Assembly: GCA_028281445.1 (NCBI GenBank)
Contig: JANQJW010000006.1
Location: 1 to 64,000, forward strand
Source: Planctomycetota bacterium
GTDB taxonomy: Bacteria > Planctomycetota > PLA2 > JAEUHO01
Length of the DNA stretch: 64,000 nucleotides
Reading direction: 5' to 3'
Shown: positions 41,286-50,348 of the stretch, piece after piece
Layout of the letters: each line of letters opens with the position of its first letter
Numbering within the stretch: position 1 is the first letter of the stretch
Program-made: the position numbers and the translations under genes
The notes under the pieces: model-generated
The model's input: only the letters and a program-made list of their open reading frames with translations
Told to the model about the DNA's origin: nothing
Databases searched by the model: none

Positions 41286-42475
41286 ATCTCAGCGTGCCCG
41301 CACGCATTGCGCTGCTGCTCGTGTTCGTCGGCACGTTGTGCCTGGCGTGGGGATGCGGCGGGAGCGAGTCCCCTTCGAAGGAGACGGTGACCAAGCCGAG
41401 TCTCGGCGACGAGGAGTCCACCGACGTCGCGGATGCGGCGGATGGCGATCCGGACAGTCCGCGGTTCGAAACCGCCGCACAGTGCGGGGAGTGCCACGTC
41501 GAGATCTACAAGGAGTGGAAGGCCTCGTATCACGGACGTGCGATGTCGGATCCGCTCTTTCGCGAGTTCTCGGCGGAGGTCAACCAGGAAGAGTGCATCC
41601 GCTGCCATGCGCCGGTCAACCTGCGAGACGCAGGCTTCGTGACGCCGATCGCACGTTCGGAGCTGCGCGAGGACGCGATCTCCTGTCTCAGCTGTCACCA
41701 GTCCGGCGGCAACGTGGCTGGCCCGAGCAAGGGCATGCGGGGTGCGTGCCGGCCCGTCCACGACCCCGATCAGTCGGACGTCGTCAAGGTCTGCTTCGTC
41801 TGCCACAACCAACATGACACCGGCAACGAGTGGCTGCGCGGCCCGTACTCGCCCGACGCCCCCGAGCCGCGCGTGCGCGACGAGAAGGACTGCATCGACT
41901 GCCACATGCCGATCGTGGAGCGACCGCTCGTTCCCGGCGGCCCGGTGCGCAAGAGTCGCCGGCACACGTGGTTCGGCGGTCACAGCTACACGCAGCTGAA
42001 GAAGGCTGCGGAGATCGACGTCGAGACCGAAGCCCTGCCGGGTGGGGGGACGCGGTTCCGCGTGTTCGTCACGAACGTCGGCGCGGGGCACTACATCCCG
42101 ACGGACGCCCGGCACCGTTCGTTCGATACCTATGTCCTCGTTCGAGACGCCGAAGGGAACGTGCTGCTCGACCCGCTGAACCCGACGCAGCAGCAGAAGG
42201 CGCACCTGGCGAAGTTCCGGAAGTTCTATCGAGGCTCCGGAAAGAAGGACACGCAGATCCCGCCGCTCATGCGTGTCGACACGCTTGGCGAAGGCCCAGG
42301 CTTCATCGACATTCCGGAGGCGAAGTCCGGCACCGGCGAGGCCTGGCTTGTCTACCGCCTCACGCCGCGCGACGTGCTCAACAAGAAGAGCCTCGAGGTG
42401 AAGAACCCGCACGATGTCGACAAGCTCTGGCGCGCGCGCGTGGTCCTTCGCAAGGAGTTCACCTACGGGAAATGA
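41282..42475 (+). CDS. pentaheme cytochrome c lipoprotein
   Basis: 397 aa. The lipobox-like LAWGC (Cys25) makes it a lipoprotein. Five CxxCH haem sites: CGECH, CIRCH, CLSCH, CFVCH and CIDCH, all within residues about 68-215, in the style of cytochrome c554-like multihaem proteins. The C-terminal half (about 240-397) has no haem and looks beta-rich (GTRFRVFVTNVGAGHYIPTDARHRS). Probably an outer electron carrier or reductase; substrate unknown. ATGA overlaps join it to the ABC ATPase before and the HEAT lipoprotein after. Confidence 0.9.
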   Translation: MNLSVPARIALLLVFVGTLCLAWGCGGSESPSKETVTKPSLGDEESTDVADAADGDPDSPRFETAAQCGECHVEIYKEWKASYHGRAMSDPLFREFSAEVNQEECIRCHAPVNLRDAGFVTPIARSELREDAISCLSCHQSGGNVAGPSKGMRGACRPVHDPDQSDVVKVCFVCHNQHDTGNEWLRGPYSPDAPEPRVRDEKDCIDCHMPIVERPLVPGGPVRKSRRHTWFGGHSYTQLKKAAEIDVETEALPGGGTRFRVFVTNVGAGHYIPTDARHRSFDTYVLVRDAEGNVLLDPLNPTQQQKAHLAKFRKFYRGSGKKDTQIPPLMRVDTLGEGPGFIDIPEAKSGTGEAWLVYRLTPRDVLNKKSLEVKNPHDVDKLWRARVVLRKEFTYGK

Positions 42476-43191
42476 GCACGAGCCTGCCGCTTGCCGCTGT
42501 CGCGTTGGCCGCCGTCGTGGGGGGCTGCGGCTCGCCCGGACGCGGCATCCGCGTGGACGTGCCGAAGGCGCGCGCGCCGTCGGTCACTGCGCAGGTCGGC
42601 GAAGAGGTGGGACGGCTCTTGTCGCCCGACCTCGAAGTGTCCCGTGCCGCCGAGAAGCGCTTGCTCGCGCTCGACCCGGAGGGCCGCGACCGGCTCGTCG
42701 CGTACACGAACGGACTCCAAGGCGAGCGCGACGTTCGACTGCTGAATGTCCTCGACGAGCACCATGCGTTGCCGGAGATGCCGATCGAGGACACCCTGGA
42801 CTTCCTCATCTGGAAGGCGACGCGCCCGGAGCGCTACTACGTCATCAAGGCCCAGAGTCGCCTGATGGATCTGGCTCGCACGGACCCGCAGCCGCTCGTC
42901 GATCGCATGGCGCGCGAAGGCCCCGGGTTTCCCGTCCTCGCCGTGGTGCTGGGATTGAACGATCGGCAGGAGGCGCTGCCGGCGCTGCTCGATCGTTACC
43001 GCCGGACTGACGATTCGCGCGAGCGGAGTGCCGCTGCCGAGGCACTCGGGCGCCTGGTGCCGCAGCACCGCCCGCGCGCGGCCGGACCACCCGGGGAGAT
43101 CGCGCGCGACGCCGCTGCCATCGAGGCCTGGTATCGCGACCGGAAGGAACGAGCCGCGGAAGCGGCAGAAGCGGAGGCGCAGGATGAGTAG
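42472..43191 (+). CDS. HEAT-like lipoprotein
   Basis: 239 aa. Signal with lipobox VVGGC (Cys19). The body is helical: VGRLLSPDLEVSRAAEKRLLAL, LLNVLDEHHALPEMPIEDTLDFLIWKAT, EALPALLDRYRRTDDSRERSAAAEALGRL, like two or three HEAT units, followed by a charged C-terminal helix. No catalytic motif. ATG 42472 overlaps the cytochrome stop (ATGA). Confidence 0.7.
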   Translation: MSTSLPLAAVALAAVVGGCGSPGRGIRVDVPKARAPSVTAQVGEEVGRLLSPDLEVSRAAEKRLLALDPEGRDRLVAYTNGLQGERDVRLLNVLDEHHALPEMPIEDTLDFLIWKATRPERYYVIKAQSRLMDLARTDPQPLVDRMAREGPGFPVLAVVLGLNDRQEALPALLDRYRRTDDSRERSAAAEALGRLVPQHRPRAAGPPGEIARDAAAIEAWYRDRKERAAEAAEAEAQDE

Positions 43192-44800
43192 GATGCTCCT
43201 CGTGGTCGTGGTGCTCGGCTGCGTACTGGCGGGTGCCGCGTACGCCGACGACATCGACGACGCCGTGAAGCTCGCGGCGTCCGACTCCGATGCTGCGATC
43301 GAGAAGCTCGCCGCGATCATCGCGGCAGCGCGCGATGCGAAGGACAACGCACGCCGGCATCGTGCCCACGTTGCGCTGGGCAACGTGCGCATGGGCCGCG
43401 GCGAACCCTACGCGGCCCTGGAACACTTCGAGGCGCGTATCGAGATCAGCGGGAACAAGCCCGAGGATCGGATTGCGTACGCGGATGCCCTGCGCGCCGT
43501 GGCGAAGAAGAACATCCAGGGCGGCGGCATGGGACGCAACATCCAGCCGTTCCTGCGCGATGCGCTCGACGTCGTGAAGGGACTCCAACTCGGACGCGCC
43601 ATCGCCGGCGAGCAGGCGCAAGGGATAGCGCTTCCGCCCGGCCTGCGCGCGCCTCTCGTCCACATCGTCGCCGAGTGCCGCTATCTCCTCGGCGAGCTCG
43701 ATGCCGCGCTCGCGGCGCTCGACGAAGCAGGGATCGACGAGCAGCCCGCAGTCGGGGGTCTGCCCGACGACTATCTACCCACGTTGCGCAGTCTGCGCGG
43801 GCACATCCGCTACGGCCTCAAGCAGTACGCAGGCGCCGCCGCGGACTGGGCCTCGGTGAAGAACTTGGTGGGAGCCGCGTCGGCCTACGACGCCGCACGC
43901 ATGCCCGAGAAGAGCATGCCGATCTACGCGGAACTCCTGCGACAGGCACCGCACGACGCGGGGTTGCTCGCGCGCGCGATGGCGGGCGCCCGCTTTACGG
44001 GATCGCAAGCAACCCTGCTGGAGACGCTCAACGGCATCGACGCACCCGCCGGCCCGGCGGGCGTCCCCCTGCTGCGCGCGCGGGCGCAGCTTCTGGAGGT
44101 GGCGAATCGTCCGGCGGACGCATTGGGCGTCTTGCGCGACGCGGCGGCACGAGACCCGAAGGACGATCGCGCGCTGGTGGACGTAGCACGCCTCATCGTG
44201 GTGACGGGCGACAAGGCCAGCGAGGACGTGTGGGACGCTGCAGCGGCGGCCTACGCCGAGGCCCTGACCCGGCGTCCGACGAGCGAAGGCGCGGCGCTGG
44301 GCCTGTCCTTCGTCGCGCGGCGCGACTTCGGCCGCCTGTGGCAGGTCTGGCAGGACGCGCGCGTGGCGGCGCGGCTGTTGCGAGTCCAGCGCGCCATCGT
44401 CGCGGCCGATCCCGAAGACGCGCTCGCCTTGGGGGACCTCGGAAACATCCATCGTGTCCTCGGCCAGCCGGACGAGAGCCTCGAGGCCTACAACCGGGCC
44501 CGGGCGGCCAACCCGTTCGATCCGGGCGTGGAGAGCGACGCCGGACTGGCGCTCTCCGGCGCGGGCCACGCGGACAAGGCCCTGGCCGCCTACGAGCGCT
44601 CGCTCGAGCTCGACCCCAGTCATCTGGCGGGGCGGCAGAACGCCGCTCGGGCGCAGTGGCTGGCCGGAGACGACAGTGCCGCCGAGACGCACCTCGGGGC
44701 GGCGATCCGCACGGCGCGAGCCATCGGGCGCAGCCCCGACACCTACCGATTCCTCCTGGATCGGATCTGGCGTACGCGCCAAAACCCGAAGTTCCGGTGA
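43184..44800 (+). CDS. exported TPR protein
   Basis: 538 aa with a signal peptide (MLLVVVVLGCVLAGAAYAD). TPR units are clear in several places: AHVALGNVRMGRGEPYAALEHFEARIEI, LLRARAQLLEVANRPADALGVLRDAAARDP, ALGDLGNIHRVLGQPDESLEAYNRARAANP and AGLALSGAGHADKALAAYERSLELDPSH. A periplasmic scaffold is likely. ATG 43184 overlaps the previous gene by eight bases. A 132-base gap follows before the next gene, where TAGAAT (44898-44903) could be a -10 box. Confidence 0.82.
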   Translation: MSRMLLVVVVLGCVLAGAAYADDIDDAVKLAASDSDAAIEKLAAIIAAARDAKDNARRHRAHVALGNVRMGRGEPYAALEHFEARIEISGNKPEDRIAYADALRAVAKKNIQGGGMGRNIQPFLRDALDVVKGLQLGRAIAGEQAQGIALPPGLRAPLVHIVAECRYLLGELDAALAALDEAGIDEQPAVGGLPDDYLPTLRSLRGHIRYGLKQYAGAAADWASVKNLVGAASAYDAARMPEKSMPIYAELLRQAPHDAGLLARAMAGARFTGSQATLLETLNGIDAPAGPAGVPLLRARAQLLEVANRPADALGVLRDAAARDPKDDRALVDVARLIVVTGDKASEDVWDAAAAAYAEALTRRPTSEGAALGLSFVARRDFGRLWQVWQDARVAARLLRVQRAIVAADPEDALALGDLGNIHRVLGQPDESLEAYNRARAANPFDPGVESDAGLALSGAGHADKALAAYERSLELDPSHLAGRQNAARAQWLAGDDSAAETHLGAAIRTARAIGRSPDTYRFLLDRIWRTRQNPKFR

Positions 44801-44932
44801 CCGAAACGAGGTCGTAGACCCTTGCGAGGGCTACGGAAGCGTCCCCCCCGGGTGGCTGACGGCCCGCACCGGCTGGTCACGTCCGCCCAACCGCCCATAG
44901 AATGCGGTCTTGGCCCCGTGCCGGAGACCTCG

Positions 44933-46561
44933 ATGCGCCTGACCCACCACGCTGGCCGCTATCGGCTCGACCCCCGCCTCCTCGCGGGCGTCATGCTGTT
45001 TGCCCTGCTCGCCCTGGCCCCGACTGCGGGGGTCGCCGAAGAGGGCGACCTGATGTCGACCGTGAAGGAAGACCCCAAGTCGTTCAAGAGCCTGGTCGAA
45101 GCCGGGCGCGAGTACTTCGATCTCGACGAGCAGCTCTGGAGCGGCCGCAAGGGCTTCCTCGCCGCGCTCGAGGCCGCGGCGGGCAAGGGGCAGTACCCGC
45201 TAAAGGACATGGACTTCCTGCGCTGGCTCGTCTACCAGTCCCGTAGCTTCGGGCCCAACATGACCGACCGGAAGTGGCAGCGTGCCAACGGCATCGAAGA
45301 CGGCAAGCGCCTCGGTCCGACCATGTACTCGCTCAAGTCGGAGCAGCTCACGATCACCTTCTCGGTGCCGAAGTCGCATCCGAAGAAGCCCAAGGACTTC
45401 CGCAAGCAGCACCCGCGCATCGATCCCTACCCGCTCGTGCTGGCCATGCACGAGAAGCGTGACTACACGAACCAGAAGTACCCCGGGCAGGCCGCCATCC
45501 AGCGGCTCTATCCCAAGAAGCCCTGGTCCAAGCTCTTCGAGAACTGGCTCGTGCTCGTGCCTGTCGCGGCTGCGGGCAACTTCATCGACCGGAACACCGG
45601 GCTCGTGCGCGCGTCTGTGCTCCAGCAGCCGTTCTCCATCTTCTGGAAGCACTACCACGTCGACTTCGACCGCGTGATCCTCGACGGCTCGAAACAGGCG
45701 CTCAAGGTCGCCGCCTCGCAGGGTGTGTACTTCGCAGGCATCGTGTTCCGTGGGAAGTGGAAGCTCGAGACCGACGCCGAGAAGGGGATCGTGCGCAACT
45801 TCGCGCCGATTCCCGTCTATGTCGTCGACAATCCGGAGCTCGCCAAGCAGCTCGAAGAGGCCGGTCACGAGAACGTGACCGCCGGGATCTCGGGTCCGAT
45901 CCTCTACAAGTGGATGTGCGAGCAGCGCCGCAAGCCGCCCAAGAAGTTCAAGTGGACGGCTCAGAGCCACGACCAGGTTCTGCCCTACTGGGTAAACCTC
46001 GATGCGCCCAAGTGGGGTGCTCCGGCCCGCAACATCGAGGTCGAGGTCGTGGACACCGAGAAGGAACCAAACACGATCAAGATCCGCGCCGTGGGCGTGA
46101 ACGACCTGTCGTTGTTCCTCAACGACGACATCGTGGATCTCGACAAGAAGGTCCGCGTCGAGATCAACGGCCACGTCGAACATGACGAGGTCCTGGTGCC
46201 CCCGAACGAGCGGATGAAGACCGTCGGGCGCGACCTCGACGTGCTCTTCAACCGCGAGCCGGTGCGCATCCGCAGCTCGATGTACTTCGGTTGGCTCACG
46301 CCGGCGCGCATCGTGCGCCTGCCCGTGCGTCCGCCGGCGAAGAAGGAAGAGCCGAAGCCCACGACGCCCAAGGACACGGGCCCGAAGGCGACGCCGGAAG
46401 AGGAAGAGAAGGCGGAGCGCTACTACCAGAAGGCCGGCGTCTTCGAGAAGAAGGGCAATCTCGAGCGAGCGGCGGAGTGGTACCAGCGCGTGGTCGACCT
46501 TCCGCTGAACAAGTTCACGGCCGACGCCCAGAAGAAGCTCGAAGAGCTCAAGAGCAAGTAG
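44933..46561 (+). CDS. exported protein with degenerate alpha/beta-hydrolase-like domain and TPR end
   Basis: 542 aa from ATG 44933; signal peptide (LLAGVMLFALLALAPTAGVAEE). The middle (PYPLVLAMHEK ... NWLVLVPVAAAGNF ... DFDRVILDGSKQALKVAAS) follows the layout of esterase/PHB-depolymerase-like hydrolases, but the GxSxG nucleophile elbow is broken to DGSKQA and no clear His-Asp pair is seen, so it is probably not catalytic. The region about 395-450 is beta-rich, then comes a Pro/Lys-rich linker, and the last 45 residues are one TPR (ERYYQKAGVFEKKGNLERAAEWYQRVVDL). Unknown role. Confidence 0.65.
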   Translation: MRLTHHAGRYRLDPRLLAGVMLFALLALAPTAGVAEEGDLMSTVKEDPKSFKSLVEAGREYFDLDEQLWSGRKGFLAALEAAAGKGQYPLKDMDFLRWLVYQSRSFGPNMTDRKWQRANGIEDGKRLGPTMYSLKSEQLTITFSVPKSHPKKPKDFRKQHPRIDPYPLVLAMHEKRDYTNQKYPGQAAIQRLYPKKPWSKLFENWLVLVPVAAAGNFIDRNTGLVRASVLQQPFSIFWKHYHVDFDRVILDGSKQALKVAASQGVYFAGIVFRGKWKLETDAEKGIVRNFAPIPVYVVDNPELAKQLEEAGHENVTAGISGPILYKWMCEQRRKPPKKFKWTAQSHDQVLPYWVNLDAPKWGAPARNIEVEVVDTEKEPNTIKIRAVGVNDLSLFLNDDIVDLDKKVRVEINGHVEHDEVLVPPNERMKTVGRDLDVLFNREPVRIRSSMYFGWLTPARIVRLPVRPPAKKEEPKPTTPKDTGPKATPEEEEKAERYYQKAGVFEKKGNLERAAEWYQRVVDLPLNKFTADAQKKLEELKSK

Positions 46562-46590
46562 GCGTGGCGTCCCCCGAGGCGCGCACTGCA

Positions 46591-48909
46591 ATGGCCGCGC
46601 GCGCGGGCTACCTCGCGGTCGCGTTCCTGTCGGGCTTCTGCATTCTGACGGTCGAGTTCGCGGCCGTTCGCCAGCTCGCGCCCGCGTTCGGGCAGTCGAT
46701 CACGGTCTGGTCGACGGTCATCGGGGTCATTCTCGTCGCCTTGGCAATCGGCTATGCCCTGGGCGGACGCCTCGGGGAGCGCAGCACCTCTGCGCGGCCC
46801 CTCTTCGTACGCCACGGCATCGCCGCGGTGTGGGTCTTGCTGGCCGCCGGTGCGGGGCCGAACCTGTCGGCGGCCCTGATCCCCGAGGGCTTGCCGGGTG
46901 ACCGGCTCATTCCCCTCGGCTTCACGGGCAGCCTCGTCGCCTCGATCGTGCTCTTCGCCGTCCCGGCGGTCCTCATGGCGATGACGAGTCCGTTCCTGAT
47001 CCGCCTCGCCGCCCGGCGCGGTCACGAAGGGCGTGCGACCGGCGGGATCTATGCCGTCGGCACGCTGGGTAGCCTGCTCGCCTGCTACCTCGCTCCACTG
47101 GTGCTGCTCCAGACGATCGGGACCTACGCGACGCTGACCGCCGTCGCCATCACGTTGGGCGTGTTGGCGCTCCTCGGGTTGCGTCTCTCGAGGCCCGGCG
47201 CCGACACACAAGAAATTCCCGCTGCCGAACCCGGGCCGCCGGTCGCACGCGGCTACGTCGCGGTCGCGCTCATCACCGGACTCGCTGTCACCATCCTCGA
47301 GTTCGGCGCCGTGCGCTTCATGGCGCCGTGGGTTGGCCAGAGCAACTTCATCTGGGCGACTGTGATCGGTGTGTGTCTGCTCGCGCTCGCCATGGGTTCC
47401 TGGCTCGGTGGCCGCTGGGCGGATGCAGCGCTCTCCCGCGGGGCGGTGGGGGGGCGTCACTTCTACGTCGCGCTCTCGGTTGCCGCCGCATGGGTCGGCA
47501 TCGCGACGATCGTCGGTCCGGATCTGCTCGAGTGGCTCGTGCCCCAGGGCATCGAGAGCATGCGCATTCTTCCCATCGCGTTTCGCGCGAGCATGATCGC
47601 AACGGTGCTGTTCTTCGGGCCGCCGCTGTTGTTCCTTGGGATGGCGCCGCCGTTTCTCGTGCGCATGGGAACGCACGGCGCCCATGCGGGCCGTACCGCG
47701 GGCGTCCTGTTCGCCTGGACCACGGTGGGGGGGCTGCTGGGCTGTTTCATCACGTCGCCCCTGCTCGTTCCGGCGATCGGCGCGCGCGGAACCCTGCTGA
47801 TCGCAGCCCTTGGTCTCGTGGCCATTGCGCTCGTCGCACTGCGCCCAGGCGCCTGGCGAGAAAGCAGCGTGCGTCGTGCCACCCTGCCCGTCGCGGCGGC
47901 CCTGGGGCTCGTGCCGCTGGCTCTGTTCGTCATCCATGTCGCCGGTCGCGCGCCGCTCCGGGACCAGCCGGGGCAGATCGCCGAGATCGAATCGGCCTAC
48001 CAGACGATCCGTGTCGTGCGTCAGGACGTGGAGCTGTTGATCCCGTTCCTGCCGGAGACGGGGGCGGCGCCGGCTCGGCTCGGCGATGACGGCAGCGCCA
48101 TGACGTTGTTCCTGCGACACGACGAAGACGCCGAAACGTACCAGAGTCTGATCCTGGAGGACCGGGATGCGTCGGCATCGATCCTCACGGGCGGCCGCTA
48201 CTTCGAACACATGGCTTTGGGTGCGCACTTTGCGCGGCGCGATCCGAAGACCCTCCGCGTACTGATCATCGGGCACGCCGGCGGAACGGTGTATCGGACA
48301 CTCACGCAGTCGATTGCCAAGGACGTGAAGGTGACCGCGCTCGGTGTGGAGATCGACGGCGCTGTCGTGGACGTCGCGCGCGAGCACCTGCGCCATCGCG
48401 AGATCGAGAGCAGCGCGCTCACCCTGATCACGGGCGAAGACGCGCGCACGGTCGTCAACGCCCTGCCGCAGGATCGGGTCTTCGACCTGGTGCTCGTCGA
48501 CGCGTACGCGCGCACGAACTACGTCCCGTTCCAGCTCGCGACGACGGAGTTCTTCGAACAGGTGGCCGAACACCTGGCGCCGGATGGTTGGGTCGGCGTC
48601 AACGTGTTGGGCGACGGCATGAAGAGCCCCGTCGCAAACGCGGTTGCGAACACGATGAGCAAGGCACTGGGGGCCGCCTACGTGGCGCCCAATCCGGTGT
48701 TCCCGGGCAACGTGATCCTGTGGTCGTGCCGGGAGCAGAGCCGTCCGCCGCGGCTGCAAGCCGGCACGCGTCTCCACCCCGGAATGCAGTCGGCCGCGTT
48801 CGCCTTCGAGCGGCTCGTCGTGCGTCACCAGTTCACACCTACCGGCCTCATCCTGACGGACGACCTGGCGCCGTCGGATCGCTTGGCGGACGAGGAACTG
48901 GGCCTGTGA
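46591..48909 (+). CDS. fused MFS-type membrane / spermidine-synthase-like protein
   Basis: 772 aa. Two related blocks of about six membrane segments each (residues about 5-215 and 225-450; compare VEFAAVRQLAPAFGQSITVWSTVIG with LEFGAVRFMAPWVGQSNFIWATVIG), then a methyltransferase-like domain of the spermidine synthase family (about 470-700): VLIIGHAGGTVYRTL, ALGVEIDGAVVDVAREHL, FDLVLVDAYARTNYVP. The acidic residues expected for polyamine substrates are not evident (DAYART), so true aminopropyl transfer is doubtful. GTG 46564, two bases after the previous stop, is an alternative start. The next gene overlaps (TGATG). Confidence 0.85.
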   Translation: MAARAGYLAVAFLSGFCILTVEFAAVRQLAPAFGQSITVWSTVIGVILVALAIGYALGGRLGERSTSARPLFVRHGIAAVWVLLAAGAGPNLSAALIPEGLPGDRLIPLGFTGSLVASIVLFAVPAVLMAMTSPFLIRLAARRGHEGRATGGIYAVGTLGSLLACYLAPLVLLQTIGTYATLTAVAITLGVLALLGLRLSRPGADTQEIPAAEPGPPVARGYVAVALITGLAVTILEFGAVRFMAPWVGQSNFIWATVIGVCLLALAMGSWLGGRWADAALSRGAVGGRHFYVALSVAAAWVGIATIVGPDLLEWLVPQGIESMRILPIAFRASMIATVLFFGPPLLFLGMAPPFLVRMGTHGAHAGRTAGVLFAWTTVGGLLGCFITSPLLVPAIGARGTLLIAALGLVAIALVALRPGAWRESSVRRATLPVAAALGLVPLALFVIHVAGRAPLRDQPGQIAEIESAYQTIRVVRQDVELLIPFLPETGAAPARLGDDGSAMTLFLRHDEDAETYQSLILEDRDASASILTGGRYFEHMALGAHFARRDPKTLRVLIIGHAGGTVYRTLTQSIAKDVKVTALGVEIDGAVVDVAREHLRHREIESSALTLITGEDARTVVNALPQDRVFDLVLVDAYARTNYVPFQLATTEFFEQVAEHLAPDGWVGVNVLGDGMKSPVANAVANTMSKALGAAYVAPNPVFPGNVILWSCREQSRPPRLQAGTRLHPGMQSAAFAFERLVVRHQFTPTGLILTDDLAPSDRLADEELGL

Positions 48910-49589
48910 TGCGGTTCGTCGTTGCCATGCTTGCGCTGCTGGCCTGCGCGTCCGCGGTGCATGCCAAGGAGCTGCCCGAGTCGATCCGTCGCATGGCAGA
49001 CCGCGCCTTCCTCGAAGGCCGGCTGGACGATCTCGACGACATCCTGACGGCCGCGGAGGAGCCGATAGACCGCCTGCCGCTGCTGGTGCGCGACACGTGG
49101 TGGCGGATGGCTGGTCGCGCGGGGGTGCGCCGCGCGGCTTCCAACGCCGGGGATGCGTTGATCATGAAGCGCCTGGAGTGGCTGAAGCTCCCTGAGGCTT
49201 CCGCGTGGCCCGTTCCCCGCGATGGGGAGGCGGACCCCTACCCGATCCTCACGGCGCTGATCCAGGATCGGGTGCGGCGCGAGTGGAAGGGGCATGAGGG
49301 GCTGCCGCAGGACGGCCCGCTCAAGGCCCTGGCCGGGAGACTCGACAAACGGCGTGAGAAGCGCACGATCTGGTTCCTGGACCGCAGCTCGAGCCACATG
49401 ATGTCTGTTGCCTACCGGGGCGTGTCGCCGCACCCGGACCAGGTCACCGCGGACCGGGAAGCGGAGGACTTGCGCGCGCGCAACGGACTCCTGGCGGCGC
49501 TGGCTCTCCTTGGCTTCCTACTCGTACCCACACTCATTGCAGGTGTTGCGTTCAGAGGCGCGAAGGCGGACCCCTCGCAAGGCGCGTAG
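48909..49589 (+). CDS. small exported or membrane protein of unknown function
   Basis: 226 aa. A signal peptide (VVAMLALLACASAVHAKE) and one C-terminal membrane segment (LLAALALLGFLLVPTLIAGVAF), so a type I-like membrane protein. The middle is charged and helical (MADRAFLEGRLDDLDDILTAAEE, WWRMAGRAGVRRAASNAGDALIMKRLEWL). No known domain. Start ATG 48909 shares a base with the preceding stop (TGATG). End of the long plus-strand run unless the 36-residue ORF at 49599 is real. Confidence 0.7.
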   Translation: MRFVVAMLALLACASAVHAKELPESIRRMADRAFLEGRLDDLDDILTAAEEPIDRLPLLVRDTWWRMAGRAGVRRAASNAGDALIMKRLEWLKLPEASAWPVPRDGEADPYPILTALIQDRVRREWKGHEGLPQDGPLKALAGRLDKRREKRTIWFLDRSSSHMMSVAYRGVSPHPDQVTADREAEDLRARNGLLAALALLGFLLVPTLIAGVAFRGAKADPSQGA

Positions 49590-49598
49590 GCTGCACGC

Positions 49599-49709
49599 AT
49601 GAGGTGGCGCTGGATTCTGGCTGTGCCCCTGGTCTTCTCGATGGCCTTGTCCGGTCCCTATCTGCTCTTCTGGTCGTTCCCCCGGTCCCCGCGCGTCGTC
49701 TCTCGGTAG
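49599..49709 (+). CDS. possible 36-residue hydrophobic peptide
   Basis: ATG 49599, ten bases after the preceding stop, gives a 36-aa peptide: a basic start (MRWRW), about 20 hydrophobic residues (ILAVPLVFSMALSGPYLLFW) and a basic end (SPRVVSR), the shape of a small single-span membrane peptide. No strong ribosome binding site is seen and homology cannot be judged. It could equally be the trailer of the operon. Confidence 0.3.
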   Translation: MRWRWILAVPLVFSMALSGPYLLFWSFPRSPRVVSR

Positions 49710-49733
49710 GAGCGGTGGGGGAGGCGGCCGGGG

Positions 49734-50348
49734 CTAGTCTGCGTCGATGCGCTCGAGCTTCAGTGTGCCCGAGCTGCGGAGCCAGTAGGACTGCGGGAAC
49801 CGCACGCCGGCAATCTGGGCAGCGGGCAGCTCAGGCCACCCTTCGACGTACGGCGTGAAGCTGCCGCGGTCGAACGGCCCCACCCGCTTGTCGTCCTCGT
49901 AGAGGCCGGATCTCTCTTCATCGAGCTGGCCGCGAGGCCCGAGGTAGAGCCAGTACCCGTGGCGCTTTCCCTTGGTGTAGCGACCCAGGCGCTTGACCCG
50001 CGGCGCCTCGTAGCCGGTGCTGTCGAACACCGCAATGTGCCGCTCGCCGCGCTGTCGCTCCGTGGACCATCCGGGGTAGGTGAATAGCCACCATCCCTCA
50101 GGCCGCCCATCGATGACTCGTCCGAGAGAGGCCGTCTGTCCGTTGACGTGAAAGCTCTGGCGGAGTCCGAGTCGCTCGACCGTGTAGAAGTGGCGTCCGA
50201 CGAAGTGCTGCGCGACGAGCCCGACCACCGCCAGAACGCCTGCCCAGGCGAGCGTCTGTCGCAGCGGTGGCGATCGCCTGGTCGCCGCTTCGCGACGTAG
50301 GCCGCTGGCGGGGTCGTAGCGGAAACGGGGGGACGCGGGACGGCGCAT
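49734..50348 (-). CDS. membrane-anchored MORN/YwqK-like repeat protein
   Basis: 204 aa. A single membrane segment at about residues 32-52 (QTLAWAGVLAVVGLVAQHFVG), then repeats of the MORN-like type: GRVIDGRPEGWWLFTYPG and GRYTKGKRHGYWLYLGPRG, and a looser third. Such repeats occur in toxin-antitoxin-associated YwqK and in structural proteins; no toxin is beside it. Upstream are a hairpin (50385-50405) and an AT-rich stretch (about 50448-50490), probably its promoter area. Confidence 0.65.
   Translation of the reverse strand: MRRPASPRFRYDPASGLRREAATRRSPPLRQTLAWAGVLAVVGLVAQHFVGRHFYTVERLGLRQSFHVNGQTASLGRVIDGRPEGWWLFTYPGWSTERQRGERHIAVFDSTGYEAPRVKRLGRYTKGKRHGYWLYLGPRGQLDEERSGLYEDDKRVGPFDRGSFTPYVEGWPELPAAQIAGVRFPQSYWLRSSGTLKLERIDAD

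Noticed and set aside
46423..48828. 801-codon minus-strand frame opposite the MFS/spermidine-synthase-like gene
   Set aside because: His/Arg/Gln-rich shadow; the plus strand has regular membrane segments and conserved motifs.
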